Below are positions 8,347-17,143 of a DNA stretch of 64,000 bases, piece after piece. The stretch comes from Phyllobacterium sophorae (GTDB taxonomy: Bacteria > Pseudomonadota > Alphaproteobacteria > Rhizobiales > Rhizobiaceae). Made by a program: the position numbers and the translations under genes. Where the stretch lies: contig NZ_PGGM01000005.1 in NCBI RefSeq assembly GCF_003010965.1, positions 124,001 through 188,000 on the forward strand. Reading direction: 5' to 3'. The notes under the pieces were generated by a model. The model was not told the DNA's origin and searched no databases. It worked only from the letters and a program-made list of their open reading frames with translations. How positions within the stretch are numbered: the stretch's first letter is position 1; every line of letters starts with the position of its first letter.

Positions 8347-9789
8347 TCATTGAAAATCAAACGCACTCAGCCCGGTCACCATCTCGTCCAGCCCCAGCGG
8401 GCGCGTCACCGGCGGTTCGGCGCGGGAGAGGCAGGCCGAGCGCTCGCACAGGCGGCAGGCGGGGCCGACCGGCGTCGAACCAACGAAACGCCCGAGCGGC
8501 GGTGCGCTGATGCTCCGGTTGCCGAGTGCGCTGCCATAGACCGTCTGGTCGGCATATTCGATGTCGCAGCCGAGAAGGATCGCCGTGCGGCGCGGGCGCT
8601 CGTTGAAAGCGCCCTGCGGTCCTTCCAGCGTGCGGGCGAGGGTCAGGAACTCGGCGCCGTCCGGCATCTCGACGGCCTCGACAAGGATCTGCCCAGGCTG
8701 GGCGAAGGCGGCGTGGACGGGAAGCTTCGGGCAATCGCCGCCAAAGCGCGATTGCGGATAGCCCTGCGCCCCTGCCCGGCGGAAACGGTTGCCGGCATGA
8801 TCGACCTCGAGCATGAAAAACGGAATATCGTTCTTGCCCGTAAGGGTTGTCAGGCGGTTGGCCGCCTGTTCGAACGAAACGTGGAAGCGCGACCGGAGAA
8901 CGTCAATATCGTAGCGTGCGCGGGTGGCAGCGGTCTGGAATGCCTGCCAAGGCATCATCAGCGCGTGCGCGGCATAACGCCCGAACTCAAAGCGGGCGAT
9001 GCGCCTCGCCTCATCGGAAGAGAGTTTCAGGTCCTGGATTTCGGCGGCGATGACCACCTGCATGCGCATGAGCACTGCTTCCATCGCCACTTCACGCAGC
9101 TGGTCGAAGGGTGACAGGCGTTCGGAGATGAACAGGCGCTGCGAATGGCGGTCATAGCGGCGGCGCCAGTTCGGCATGGTCGCCACGGGAAGAATGCGCA
9201 CAGATATGCCATGTTCGCTCTTCAGCCAGGCTTTGAGTGCTCCGAACAGATCGTCACCCGGCTTGATCAGGCTGGCGAAACTGTCGACCTCGCCTTCGAT
9301 GCGCGCAAAGTGGTTGGCGCGGCGCTCCAGCACCTCACGCACCTCATTCAGCGGCAGGCGCGTGGCAGACAGGGAGGGTGCGCGGCCATCCCTGGCGAGG
9401 AGTTCCGACAGATCGGAAAGCCGCTCCTGCTGTTCCTTGTAGGCACGATAGAGCTTGATGAAGCCGGTGGTCGCGTTAGGGGCCGCATCGCTGATTTCGA
9501 TGAGCTCCTGATCGCCCGGCAATTCGCCATTGAGCAGAGGATCGGAAAACATCTCTTTCAGTGCCGCCATGGAGGACCCGGTTTCCATCTGCAGCGTATC
9601 GAGCTCGATCTTGTAGGTGAAGGAGAGCTTAAGCAGCAGCTGGACGGTCAGCGGCCGCTGATTGCGTTCGATCAGGTTGAGATAGGACGGCGAAATGCCC
9701 AGCGCCTCAGCCATCGCCGTCTGGGTCAGACCGCGTTCGTTGCGAATGCGCCTGATGCGCGGTCCGGCGAAAATCTTGCCTTCGGCCAT
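8347..9789 (-). CDS. RamB-type XRE regulator with IrrE-like domain (short-chain acyl/acetate control)
   Basis: 480 residues. An XRE helix-turn-helix is at about 10-65 (RNERGLTQTAMAEALGISPS). A middle domain corresponds to the IrrE/ImmA-like fold (about 180-300), and the C-terminal region is cysteine-containing (ILLGCDIEYADQ, GPACRLCERSACLSR), as in short-chain fatty acyl regulators. The usual HExxH protease motif of IrrE is not seen; the region reads FDQLREVAMEAVLMRMQ. RamB relatives repress or activate glyoxylate-shunt genes in response to acetate metabolism. The gene is divergent from aceA across 260 bp with repeated TTTACA elements, which strongly suggests it controls aceA and itself. Confidence 0.85.
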   Translation of the reverse strand: MAEGKIFAGPRIRRIRNERGLTQTAMAEALGISPSYLNLIERNQRPLTVQLLLKLSFTYKIELDTLQMETGSSMAALKEMFSDPLLNGELPGDQELIEISDAAPNATTGFIKLYRAYKEQQERLSDLSELLARDGRAPSLSATRLPLNEVREVLERRANHFARIEGEVDSFASLIKPGDDLFGALKAWLKSEHGISVRILPVATMPNWRRRYDRHSQRLFISERLSPFDQLREVAMEAVLMRMQVVIAAEIQDLKLSSDEARRIARFEFGRYAAHALMMPWQAFQTAATRARYDIDVLRSRFHVSFEQAANRLTTLTGKNDIPFFMLEVDHAGNRFRRAGAQGYPQSRFGGDCPKLPVHAAFAQPGQILVEAVEMPDGAEFLTLARTLEGPQGAFNERPRRTAILLGCDIEYADQTVYGSALGNRSISAPPLGRFVGSTPVGPACRLCERSACLSRAEPPVTRPLGLDEMVTGLSAFDFQ

Positions 9790-9832
9790 GGGACTCCTCT
9801 ACCCTACGCGTTTCGGGGTATTCTTGACAAGA

Positions 9833-9883
9833 TTTACACAAAATTCTCTCAGATCGCAATATTACAATCTTTACAAATTTACA
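9833..9883. promoter_or_regulatory. Repeated TTTACA elements between the RamB-like gene and aceA
   Basis: TTTACA occurs at 9833-9838, 9870-9875 and 9878-9883 in an A+T-rich stretch, the last two only 8 bp apart. RamB operators in actinobacteria are A/T-rich with a central GCAAA-like core, so these are candidate sites for the adjacent XRE/IrrE-type regulator. Binding is inferred from position and repetition only. Confidence 0.4.
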
Positions 9884-10049
9884 ATTCCACTTTGTCAATC
9901 ACTAGACAGAATAACTCGATAAATTGGCATGAAACCGCGATATTTCTGGACCATATCGCGCCGCAATGTAAATTTAGTCATATCAACGCAGCCGCCAAAC
10001 TCCCTATCAGGCAGGTTGCGGCGGGACAAAACTCTTTGTGGAGACGATA

Positions 10050-11339
10050 ATGACTGATTTTTACAGCCTCGTACCAAATGCACCGGAGGGCCGCTATGAT
10101 GGTATCGAACGCCCCTATACACCTGACGATGTCAAGCGCCTGCGAGGCTCGGTTCAGATCAAATATACTCTCGCTGAGAACGGTGCCAACCGGCTCTGGA
10201 AGCTCATCCACGAAGATGGTTTCGTCAATGCGCTGGGCGCTCTCTCGGGCAACCAGGCTATGCAGATGGTTCGCGCAGGCCTCAAGGCAATCTATCTTTC
10301 CGGATGGCAGGTCGCGGCGGACGCAAACACAGCTTCAGCCATGTATCCTGATCAATCGCTCTACCCGGCCAATGCCGCGCCGGAGCTGGCCAAGCGCATA
10401 AACAAGACGCTGCAGCGCGCCGACCAGATCGAGACGGCGGAGGGCAAGGGCCTTTCGGTCGACACCTGGTTCGCGCCGATCGTTGCCGATGCGGAAGCCG
10501 GCTTCGGCGGCCCCCTCAACGCCTTCGAGATCATGAAGGCTTTCATCGAGGCAGGCGCTGCCGGTGTCCACTATGAAGACCAGCTCGCTTCGGAAAAGAA
10601 GTGCGGCCATTTGGGCGGCAAGGTGCTGATCCCGACGGCAGCGCATATTCGCAACCTGAATGCTGCGCGGCTGGCCGCCGACGTCATGGGGACGCCGACA
10701 CTGGTCATCGCCCGTACCGACGCGGAAGCCGCCAAGCTTCTGACCTCGGACATCGATGAACGGGACCAGCCCTTTGTCGATTACGATGCGGGCCGGACGA
10801 CAGAAGGCTTTTATCAGGTCAAGAACGGCCTTGAGTCCTGCATTGCCCGGGCGATAGCCTATGCGCCGCATGCGGATCTCATCTGGTGCGAGACATCGAA
10901 GCCCGACCTCGAACAGGCCAGGCGTTTTGCAGAAGGCGTGCGCAGGGAGCACCCGGACAAGCTGCTCGCCTATAATTGCTCGCCTTCCTTCAACTGGAAG
11001 AAGCATCTGGACGAGGCGACGATCGCCAAATTCCAGCGCGAGCTGGGCGCGATGGGTTACAAGTTCCAGTTCATCACGCTGGCCGGGTTCCACCAGCTCA
11101 ACTTCGGCATGTTCGAACTGGCTCGCGGCTACAAGGAACGCCAGATGTCGGCCTATTCGGAACTGCAGGAGGCGGAATTCGCCGCCGAGGTCAACGGCTA
11201 CACCGCGACCAAGCACCAGCGCGAAGTCGGCACCGGCTATTTCGATGCGGTTTCGCTGGCAATCACCGGCGGCCAGTCTTCGACCACGGCGATGAAGGAA
11301 TCGACCGAGACGGATCAGTTCCGCCCGGCTGCCGAGTAA
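10050..11339 (+). CDS. aceA: Isocitrate lyase
   Basis: 429 residues from ATG 10050 ([20 protein letters not shown]); a GTG 12 nt upstream is less likely. The active-site loop KKCGH is at 183-187 within [20 protein letters not shown], and the substrate-binding stretch [14 protein letters not shown] is present. The enzyme cleaves isocitrate to glyoxylate and succinate in the glyoxylate shunt, allowing growth on acetate and fatty acids. The length is typical of the proteobacterial AceA class. No malate synthase gene is adjacent. The divergent RamB-like gene is the likely regulator. A 77-residue conserved-looking gene follows after 97 bp. Confidence 0.97.
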   Translation: MTDFYSLVPNAPEGRYDGIERPYTPDDVKRLRGSVQIKYTLAENGANRLWKLIHEDGFVNALGALSGNQAMQMVRAGLKAIYLSGWQVAADANTASAMYPDQSLYPANAAPELAKRINKTLQRADQIETAEGKGLSVDTWFAPIVADAEAGFGGPLNAFEIMKAFIEAGAAGVHYEDQLASEKKCGHLGGKVLIPTAAHIRNLNAARLAADVMGTPTLVIARTDAEAAKLLTSDIDERDQPFVDYDAGRTTEGFYQVKNGLESCIARAIAYAPHADLIWCETSKPDLEQARRFAEGVRREHPDKLLAYNCSPSFNWKKHLDEATIAKFQRELGAMGYKFQFITLAGFHQLNFGMFELARGYKERQMSAYSELQEAEFAAEVNGYTATKHQREVGTGYFDAVSLAITGGQSSTTAMKESTETDQFRPAAE

Positions 11340-11436
11340 GACCCAATACGGACAGGCGGCACGGCCCACATCTGCCGCCTTTCCATCCCGGACGATCAAG
11401 GGATCGTTCGCTGCAACGCCAGAAAAGGAGAAGATC

Positions 11437-11670
11437 ATGGCACCGCAGACACGCGTCAAGGAACGGGCCGAGGAGCAATCATCGGCCATGAATGCAGACC
11501 AGCAGGCTGTCATTCGCATGGTCGCCAATGACCTGCATCGCCTCAACCAATCCGTCATGAAGGCGGTCGACGCCGGCGTGTCCGTTGAACTGGTCCGATC
11601 CGCCCGCCATCATGGCGGCGACGGCAACTGGGGCGATCTGCTGATCCCGGTGGTCGTTACAAGGCAGTAG
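11437..11670 (+). CDS. Small hypothetical protein (77 aa) downstream of aceA
   Basis: 77 residues starting MAPQTRVKERAEEQSSAMNA, preceded by AAAAGGAGAAGATC, an excellent ribosome binding site. The middle is helical (NADQQAVIRMVANDLHRLNQ) and the end reads HHGGDGNWGDLLIPVVVTRQ. No signal peptide, membrane segment or metal site is evident. It lies 97 bp after aceA on the same strand and before a Rho-independent terminator at 11776-11810, so it may be co-transcribed with aceA. I do not recognise the family; an accessory role in acetate metabolism would be speculation. Confidence 0.75.
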   Translation: MAPQTRVKERAEEQSSAMNADQQAVIRMVANDLHRLNQSVMKAVDAGVSVELVRSARHHGGDGNWGDLLIPVVVTRQ

Positions 11671-11775
11671 ATCTGCTTTCGCAATTCCGGACGGAGAACC
11701 GGTTACCGCTTTTCCCGGGAAGAAGCTGCCGTGGCCTTCTCTGGTTTCGGTCTGGAACCAGCACGGCACGCAGAA

Positions 11776-11810
11776 CCGCTCGCAAGCAATTGCGGGCGGT
11801 TTTGCTTTTG
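11776..11810 (+). terminator. Rho-independent terminator after the aceA unit
   Basis: An 11-bp stem (11776-11786 with 11791-11801, one G-U pair), a GCAA tetraloop and a TTTTGCTTTT tail. The stretch from 11671 to here holds further small inverted repeats (for example CTGGTT with AACCAG), so a structured 3' UTR or processed small RNA is possible. Confidence 0.75.
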
Positions 11811-11821
11811 GTGATTGAAGT

Positions 11822-11859
11822 CACTGCGTGGTCCGGTGAGCCTTTCGAACCACGCAGTG
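11822..11859. repeat. Perfect 11-bp inverted repeat
   Basis: CACTGCGTGGT at 11822-11832 is mirrored by ACCACGCAGTG at 11849-11859 with a 16-nt spacer. It follows the terminator at 11776-11810 and lies 85 bp downstream of the minus-strand gene ending at 11944. There is no T-run on either side, so it is not a canonical terminator; it could be a protein site or an RNA hairpin. Confidence 0.6.
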
Positions 11860-11943
11860 CTAACCGGAGCGACCGACCCCACGCCCGTCTGCTCCGATAC
11901 GTCGTCCCTCCCAAATAACCGCTGTATCGCGTCTTCCCACAAG

Positions 11944-12186
11944 CTATTGCAGGAACAGCTCTTTTACAGCTTGCACCGATACAGTTTTTTCAATTTGCTG
12001 GTCCGCAGCATAGGCAAGCACCAATCCAACGATTGCTCGCGTCGTCTCCTCCGACTGCCATCCGGCTTCGGCCGCCTCGGCGGACAGGCAATCCATGACC
12101 CATGTGAATCTTTGACTCAGCGCGATCTGACAATCATAGGCCCGGCGAGGATAATCAGTCGGACGCAGCGGTTTTGCAATATTCAT
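11944..12186 (-). CDS. Hypothetical protein (80 aa)
   Basis: 80 residues from ATG 12186, preceded by GGAGGAGGC, a strong ribosome binding site. It starts MNIAKPLRPTDYPRRAYDCQ and continues with amphipathic helices (EAAEAGWQSEETTRAIVGLV). No signal peptide or membrane helix is evident. It looks like a small cytosolic protein of the kind common in rhizobial genomes; I do not recognise a family. It is isolated, with the tandem-repeat region upstream. Confidence 0.65.
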   Translation of the reverse strand: MNIAKPLRPTDYPRRAYDCQIALSQRFTWVMDCLSAEAAEAGWQSEETTRAIVGLVLAYAADQQIEKTVSVQAVKELFLQ

Positions 12187-12622
12187 GCCTCCTCCAATCC
12201 GCTAGACAACGAACCACTTGAGAATGGCAATTAACGCGACCTGCGTTTGCGTTAGTGGGACTTTAAAAGCCTCAGTTGCATTCGCTCACGCCTCTTGGCC
12301 TTCCGCAAGGCTGGCCTTTCGAGCCCCTTTGTCACGGTTAGAGCTTTGAGAAAGAAACCCATCAAATACCTTTCAGTATCGTGGCGTATTCTGACGATAT
12401 GGCTTCGATCGTGATACGGCCGAACTCCGTAGCTCGATCGTGATACGGCCGAACTCCGTAGCTCGCAAAATAGCAAACGTTCTGCACCTAAATCCTTCTC
12501 CCAAAAGAAAGAAATATAAAAACCACATATTTTTCAGTTATATTACAAGATTTCGAGTTTATGCTCAATTTTGTGTACGTCAATAGACAATAGTCATTAC
12601 AAAATTGTTCCGAATGTGGTTT
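12187..12622. other. A+T-rich intergenic region without a supported gene
   Basis: 436 bp whose right half (12470-12620) is strikingly A+T-rich compared with flanking genes. It contains the 29-bp tandem duplication at 12406-12463. A 74-codon minus-strand frame (12252-12476) covers it, but its N-terminal part is made of the duplicated DNA and it lacks coding character. Promoters for the 80-aa gene probably lie at its left edge. Confidence 0.6.
12406..12463. repeat. 29-bp exact tandem duplication
   Basis: Two head-to-tail identical copies, 12406-12434 and 12435-12463. Each copy holds the small inverted repeat TACGG/CCGTA and begins CGATCG. Being exact, the duplication looks recent (slippage) or selected as a double protein site. 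Confidence 0.85.
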
Positions 12623-12904
12623 CTAATCTATCAAATCACCCCAATCGGCGTCCCAAAGATCGAGATTTTCGATAATAACGATGACCTTCGCAAAACCGTA
12701 ATTCTGCCTCACATCCTCGGCCCGTTCGAGCGCGACCGGCACGTATGTCGCATACAAATACGTGCCTGCGCCGGTTTGACCGTTCTCATCCCAGAAAATA
12801 TCTGCGACTGTTTTTCCTCCATTTTCGAACACGAATACTTTGACTGCGTCATTATTTTCATAACTATCCAAAGTAAATCTTTTATATTTTGCAAAATGTG
12901 TCAT
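12623..12904 (-). CDS. Hypothetical protein (about 93 aa)
   Basis: From ATG 12904 the product starts MTHFAKYKRFTLDSYENNDA and contains VKVFVFENGGKTVADIFWDE and FAKVIVIIENLDLWDADWGD, alternating strands and acidic turns like a small alpha/beta protein. The frame is open to 12988, giving up to 121 residues, so the start is uncertain; no convincing ribosome binding site is seen at either ATG. The DNA is more A+T-rich than neighbouring genes, which suggests acquisition by transfer. It is divergent from the Crp/Fnr gene at 13064, which may regulate it. Function unknown. Confidence 0.6.
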   Translation of the reverse strand: MTHFAKYKRFTLDSYENNDAVKVFVFENGGKTVADIFWDENGQTGAGTYLYATYVPVALERAEDVRQNYGFAKVIVIIENLDLWDADWGDLID

Positions 12905-13063
12905 AATGAAACTCAGAGAAAATATCGCCGATCTTTCGGGAATATATTGATAGACAATGCGAGAATTGTCCATTGGCAGACAATGCATTGTGTCACTTTT
13001 TTATTTCGATATTTATACCATTTCATCACGCAGGATTCTCTGTTCCCGCGGGAAGGGAATAGG

Positions 13064-13783
13064 ATGCTAACTCCACAGTCTGCGTATGAGAACAGGCTTC
13101 TCAGGCATATGCGTGCAAGCGATTTGGATCTGCTCGCGCCGCATCTCGTGGCCCAGAAACTGCCGTTGAGACACATCGTCGAGAAATCGCAAACACCGGT
13201 TGCCGAGGTTTACTTCCTTGAATCCGGTCTGGCCTCGATTGTCGCCAAAATGCCCGACGGCCGTGATATTGAGGTCGGCATTTCCGGCAATGATGGAATG
13301 ACCAGCTCCGCGGTCGTTCTTGGCGGAATGCAATCGCCGCACGACAGCTACATACAGGTCGCTGGCGACGGTTACAGTATCGCTACCGTGCACCTTCAAC
13401 ATGCCATGGAGACGAGCAAGACATTGCGCAACTACCTGTTGCTCTATGTCCATACAATGATCGTTCAGACTGCATCGACGGCTTTGGCGAATGGCCAGGC
13501 CAGTGTTGCGGCGAGAATGGCCCGTTGGCTGCTCATGGTGCATGACCGCACACATGGCCCTGAAATCGTGCTGACGCACGAGTTTCTGGCGATCATGCTT
13601 GGAGTAAGGCGGCCATGGGTGACGGAAACACTGCACGTCCTGGAAGACAAGCGGCTGATCCGCGCCAAGCGCGGACTGATAACGATTGTAGATCGCGCAG
13701 GGCTCATTGCGGAGGCCGACGGCTTCTATGGGGTGGCCGAGAAAGAGTACAGGCGCCTTCTGGGTGTCAATCTGGCGCGATAA
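13064..13783 (+). CDS. Crp/Fnr-family transcriptional regulator
   Basis: 239 residues from ATG 13064; the open frame continues 153 codons upstream but that part is A+T-rich and antisense to the 93-aa gene. Residues 20-140 form a cyclic-nucleotide-binding-like barrel (VAEVYFLESGLASIVAKMPD) and residues 150-215 the Crp helix-turn-helix (LTHEFLAIMLGVRRPWVTET). No N-terminal cysteine cluster is present, so it is not an oxygen-sensing Fnr. This subgroup is abundant in Rhizobiales and its effectors are mostly unknown. It is monocistronic. Confidence 0.88.
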   Translation: MLTPQSAYENRLLRHMRASDLDLLAPHLVAQKLPLRHIVEKSQTPVAEVYFLESGLASIVAKMPDGRDIEVGISGNDGMTSSAVVLGGMQSPHDSYIQVAGDGYSIATVHLQHAMETSKTLRNYLLLYVHTMIVQTASTALANGQASVAARMARWLLMVHDRTHGPEIVLTHEFLAIMLGVRRPWVTETLHVLEDKRLIRAKRGLITIVDRAGLIAEADGFYGVAEKEYRRLLGVNLAR

Positions 13784-13905
13784 GCGCCTGGACAGGGGCT
13801 CGCGACCAGGCGTCGCGCGGCCATTCCACAATTTTCACCGCCCCGCCTCCCATCCCGTCATAATTTGTTCTATCATCCTGTCACCGCAACTCATTCTGGT
13901 GATTG

Positions 13906-15339
13906 ATGCCTTCCGAAACTCCTGAAAAGAAACCCGCACGGACGACCACCCGGCGGCGTACGCCCGCTTATGTCAAGGCAACTCGCGGCGTGAAAAACTG
14001 GCGTGAAGCTTCCGAGTGGCTGGCCTGGCGGGATATCGAAGACATCGAGTGCATCACGCCGGATCAGGCTGGAGTAGCGCGCGGCAAGATGATGCCGTCG
14101 AAGAAATTCACCTCCAATACATCGCTGGCCCTGCCCTCCGCGGTCTTCATGGCGACGATCTCCGGCTCCTATCCGGAAGACGGGCATGGTTTCTCCTATC
14201 CGGAAGACGATGGCGACCTGAAGCTGATGCCGGATCTATCCACGCTTTCGGAAGTGCCGTGGGAAAGCGACCCGACCGCGCAGGTCATCTGCGACCTCGT
14301 CAACAAGGACGGGCAAGCTGTGGAGTTCACGCCGCGCAATGTGCTGAAGCGCGTGATGGCCGCTTACAGCAAGAAGGGCCTGAAGGCGGTCGTCGCGCCG
14401 GAAATCGAGTTCTATCTTGTCAAGAAGAACCCGGATCCGGATTATCCACTCACCCCGCCAGTCGGGCGCTCAGGCCGCGCCATCGGCGGCGGTCAAGGCT
14501 ACTCCATCGCGGGCGTCAACGAATTCGACGAATTGATCGACGATATCTATCATTTCTCCGAAAGCCAGGGCCTCGAGATCGACACGCTGATCCATGAGGA
14601 GGGCGCGGCGCAGCTCGAAATCAATTTGCGTCACGGCGATCCGATCGAGCTTGCCGATCAGGTGTTCCTGTTCAAGCGCACCATCCGCGAGGCGGCGCTG
14701 AAGCACGACATGTACGCAACCTTCATGGCCAAGCCGATCCAGGGCCAGCCGGGATCGGCCATGCATATCCATCAGTCGATCATCGACAAGAAGACAGGGC
14801 GCAATATCTTCTCCAATCCCGATGGCACGGAGAGCGAGGCCTTCCGTTTTTTCATCGGCGGCATGCAAAAACACGTCCCGGCTTCGCTGGTGATGTTTGC
14901 GCCATATGTGAATTCCTACCGGCGATTGACGCCGGCGGCCTCCGCGCCTGTCAACGTCAAATGGGGCTATGACAACCGCACCACGGCCTTCCGCGTGCCG
15001 CGTTCCGACCCGGCAGCGCGGCGCGTCGAGAACCGCATTCCCTCCTCCGACGCCAACCCCTATCTGGCGCTGGCGGCCTCGCTCGCCTGCGGCCTTATCG
15101 GCATGAACAACAGGATCGAGCCCGATGCGCCGGCTTCGACGACAGTCAATGACAGCCTGATCGAGCTGCCGCGCGGACTGATCGAGGCAACGATCCTGTT
15201 CGAGCATGACAAGGATCTCATCGCCATGCTGGGCGAATCCTTCGCCATCACCTACGCCGCGATCAAACGCGCCGAGTTCGAGACCTTCATGGAGGTTATC
15301 AGCCCGTGGGAGCGCGAATTTCTGCTGCTCAATGTGTGA
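13906..15339 (+). CDS. puuA: Glutamine-synthetase-family protein, gamma-glutamylputrescine synthetase-like
   Basis: 477 residues from ATG 13906. The catalytic domain has the glutamine-synthetase signatures APEIEFYLVKK (metal-binding glutamate), GSAMHIHQSI (histidine loop) and FRVPRSDPAARRVENRIPSS (nucleotide/phosphate binding). The N-terminus is extended and basic (KKPARTTTRRRTP). PuuA ligates glutamate to putrescine with ATP, the first step of the gamma-glutamylated putrescine pathway. The PuuB-like oxidase follows after 227 bp and the pot importer is 11 kb away, so putrescine is the likely substrate; other amines (as for IpuC/GlnA-like enzymes) cannot be excluded. Confidence 0.85.
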   Translation: MPSETPEKKPARTTTRRRTPAYVKATRGVKNWREASEWLAWRDIEDIECITPDQAGVARGKMMPSKKFTSNTSLALPSAVFMATISGSYPEDGHGFSYPEDDGDLKLMPDLSTLSEVPWESDPTAQVICDLVNKDGQAVEFTPRNVLKRVMAAYSKKGLKAVVAPEIEFYLVKKNPDPDYPLTPPVGRSGRAIGGGQGYSIAGVNEFDELIDDIYHFSESQGLEIDTLIHEEGAAQLEINLRHGDPIELADQVFLFKRTIREAALKHDMYATFMAKPIQGQPGSAMHIHQSIIDKKTGRNIFSNPDGTESEAFRFFIGGMQKHVPASLVMFAPYVNSYRRLTPAASAPVNVKWGYDNRTTAFRVPRSDPAARRVENRIPSSDANPYLALAASLACGLIGMNNRIEPDAPASTTVNDSLIELPRGLIEATILFEHDKDLIAMLGESFAITYAAIKRAEFETFMEVISPWEREFLLLNV

Positions 15340-15350
15340 TGCTGCAGCCT

Positions 15351-15529
15351 TATCTCCCTTTGCGGGGAGAAAGCGATTTCAGCATCTTAGCCTGGCTAAG
15401 TGCCAGAAATCGCAAGAGAGGGGGTAGTGCTCCGCACATAGAGACAAATCCCCTCACTTGGATTTTCCAAGGATTTAGCAAAGAAGCTAAATCCAAGAAA
15501 ATCCTTTCTCTCCCACATGGGGAGAGATA
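15351..15529. repeat. RIME-like rhizobial intergenic mosaic element
   Basis: About 180 bp between puuA and puuB. The ends are inverted repeats: TATCTCCC...GGGGAGA at the left and TCTCTCCC...GGGGAGAGATA at the right. Inside, GGATTTAGC and GCTAAATCC form a 9-bp stem around AAAGAA, extended by further pairing of flanking GGATTTT and AAAATCC. This matches the general layout of RIME-type elements described in rhizobia. Whether it terminates or stabilises the puuA transcript is unknown. Confidence 0.75.
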
Positions 15530-15566
15530 GAGCAGCGCCAGTATTTCCAGATCGGAATGCACAATA

Positions 15567-16853
15567 ATGCACTATCAGTCCCCCATCTCCCCCGGCATCT
15601 CCTGGTACGAAACCACCATCGATGATCGCATCGAATACCCGGCGCTGGACGGATCGCGGAGCGCCGACGTCGTTATCGTGGGTGGCGGTTTCACCGGCCT
15701 GTCGGCCGCCGTACATCTGGCGTCGGCGGGTGTCGACGTCGTCCTGCTTGAGGCCTGGCGCTTTGGCGATGGCGCTTCGGGGCGCAATGGCGGGCAGCTT
15801 GGCACCGGACAGCGCGCCTGGGCGGAAGACCTCGAAGCGCAATATGGCTTCACGCGCGCCAAGGCGCTGTTCGATCTGGCCGAGGACGCCAAGGCACATC
15901 TGCTTGAATTTGCCGGAACCCACAGGATCGATATCGAATATGTGCCGGGCCAGATGTCTGTCGTGCACAAGAAGCGTTACCTGAAGGACTATCAGCGCCA
16001 CGCCGAGCTGATGGCCACGCGTTTCGGCTATCCGCACATCCACTACATGGACGCGAACGAGACCGCCGAGCGCCTGGGCTCCACGCGCTATCTCGGCGGC
16101 ACCTACGATAAGGGCACCGGCCATATCCAGCCGATGAAACTGGTCGTCGGAACCGCCAAGGCTGCGGCACAGGCAGGTGCGCATCTTTACGAGAACACCA
16201 AGGTAACCTCCATCAAATCGGAAAATGGCCGGGTGATTGTCACGACGCCATTCGGCAATGTGACGGCAGCGAAGGGCCTGATCGCGGTCAATGCCTATGG
16301 CGGCAATCTCGAACCCATCAGCGCGTCGCATGTCATGCCGATCCGCTCGTTCATCGGCGCAACGGTGCCGCTGGCCGACGACAGTCCGGTGCTGCCTGGC
16401 GGCGAGAGCGTCGACGATTCCCGCTTCGTCGTGCGCTATTTCCGCCGTTCGAAGGACGGACGGCTGCTATTCGGCGGGCGCGAGGCCTATACGGCGGACA
16501 ATCCGCTCGATATCAGCACGCATATCCGCCGCCAGATCGCCGAAATCTACCCGGCGCTCGCCAATGTCGAGATCACCCAGGCCTGGGGCGGTTCTGTCGG
16601 CATTACCCTGCCGCGCCAGCCTTTCGTGCGCGAGGTCATGCCCAATGTGATCTCGGCAGGCGGCTATTCCGGGCATGGGGTGATGCTGTCGAACTTCGTC
16701 GGCAAGCTCTACGCCGAGACGGTGGCGGGCAATCGCGACCGGTTGAAATTGCTGGAGGAGCTGAAAATCCCGGCCTTCCCGGGGGGGCGTAAGTTCCGGG
16801 CGCCGCTGCTGTTCCTGGCACTCAGCTGGTATGCGCTGGTGGACAGGATTTGA
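15567..16853 (+). CDS. puuB: FAD-dependent oxidoreductase, gamma-glutamylputrescine oxidase-like
   Basis: 428 residues, typical for the DAO family. The Rossmann motif VVIVGGGFTGLSAAVHLA is at about 34-51, followed by the second flavin contact DGASGRNGGQLGTG, and the C-terminal FAD motif reads AGGYSGHGVMLSNF. PuuB oxidises gamma-glutamylputrescine to gamma-glutamyl-aminobutyraldehyde, releasing ammonia and peroxide. It lies 227 bp after puuA with the RIME-like element between. The aldehyde dehydrogenase of the pathway (PuuC) is not adjacent; the aldehyde dehydrogenase at 24-25.4 kb could be unrelated. Confidence 0.87.
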   Translation: MHYQSPISPGISWYETTIDDRIEYPALDGSRSADVVIVGGGFTGLSAAVHLASAGVDVVLLEAWRFGDGASGRNGGQLGTGQRAWAEDLEAQYGFTRAKALFDLAEDAKAHLLEFAGTHRIDIEYVPGQMSVVHKKRYLKDYQRHAELMATRFGYPHIHYMDANETAERLGSTRYLGGTYDKGTGHIQPMKLVVGTAKAAAQAGAHLYENTKVTSIKSENGRVIVTTPFGNVTAAKGLIAVNAYGGNLEPISASHVMPIRSFIGATVPLADDSPVLPGGESVDDSRFVVRYFRRSKDGRLLFGGREAYTADNPLDISTHIRRQIAEIYPALANVEITQAWGGSVGITLPRQPFVREVMPNVISAGGYSGHGVMLSNFVGKLYAETVAGNRDRLKLLEELKIPAFPGGRKFRAPLLFLALSWYALVDRI

Positions 16854-17143
16854 TGGGGTAACTGCAAAAATCGGCGTTGAAAGCAAATAAGCCAATAAAT
16901 ACAACGCTCATTTTAGTACAAAAGCATTAGGTCAACAGCAACAATTCATCCTGAACGAACACAAAAATACACTGTTTGATTTATACGCAAACAAAGAGTA
17001 TTCTACATACGTACGTATTCTCCAGTATAAATGTGGCGAATCACGCAGATAACAGCAAAACAAATTAATGAGATTTACTATTGCAGGGTCAAAGAGCCCC
17101 GCGATGGGGTTTGCCCTGCGATAGGATCAGGGAGGGTAACGTT

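Noticed and set aside
12252-12476. 74-codon minus-strand frame in the tandem-repeat gap
   Set aside because: Its beginning is formed by the duplicated 29-bp units and the rest lacks coding composition or a ribosome site.
17007-17018. Perfect 12-bp palindrome ATACGTACGTAT upstream of the RTX gene
   Set aside because: In an A+T-rich gap such short self-complementary alternations arise easily; no second copy or clear position relative to a promoter.
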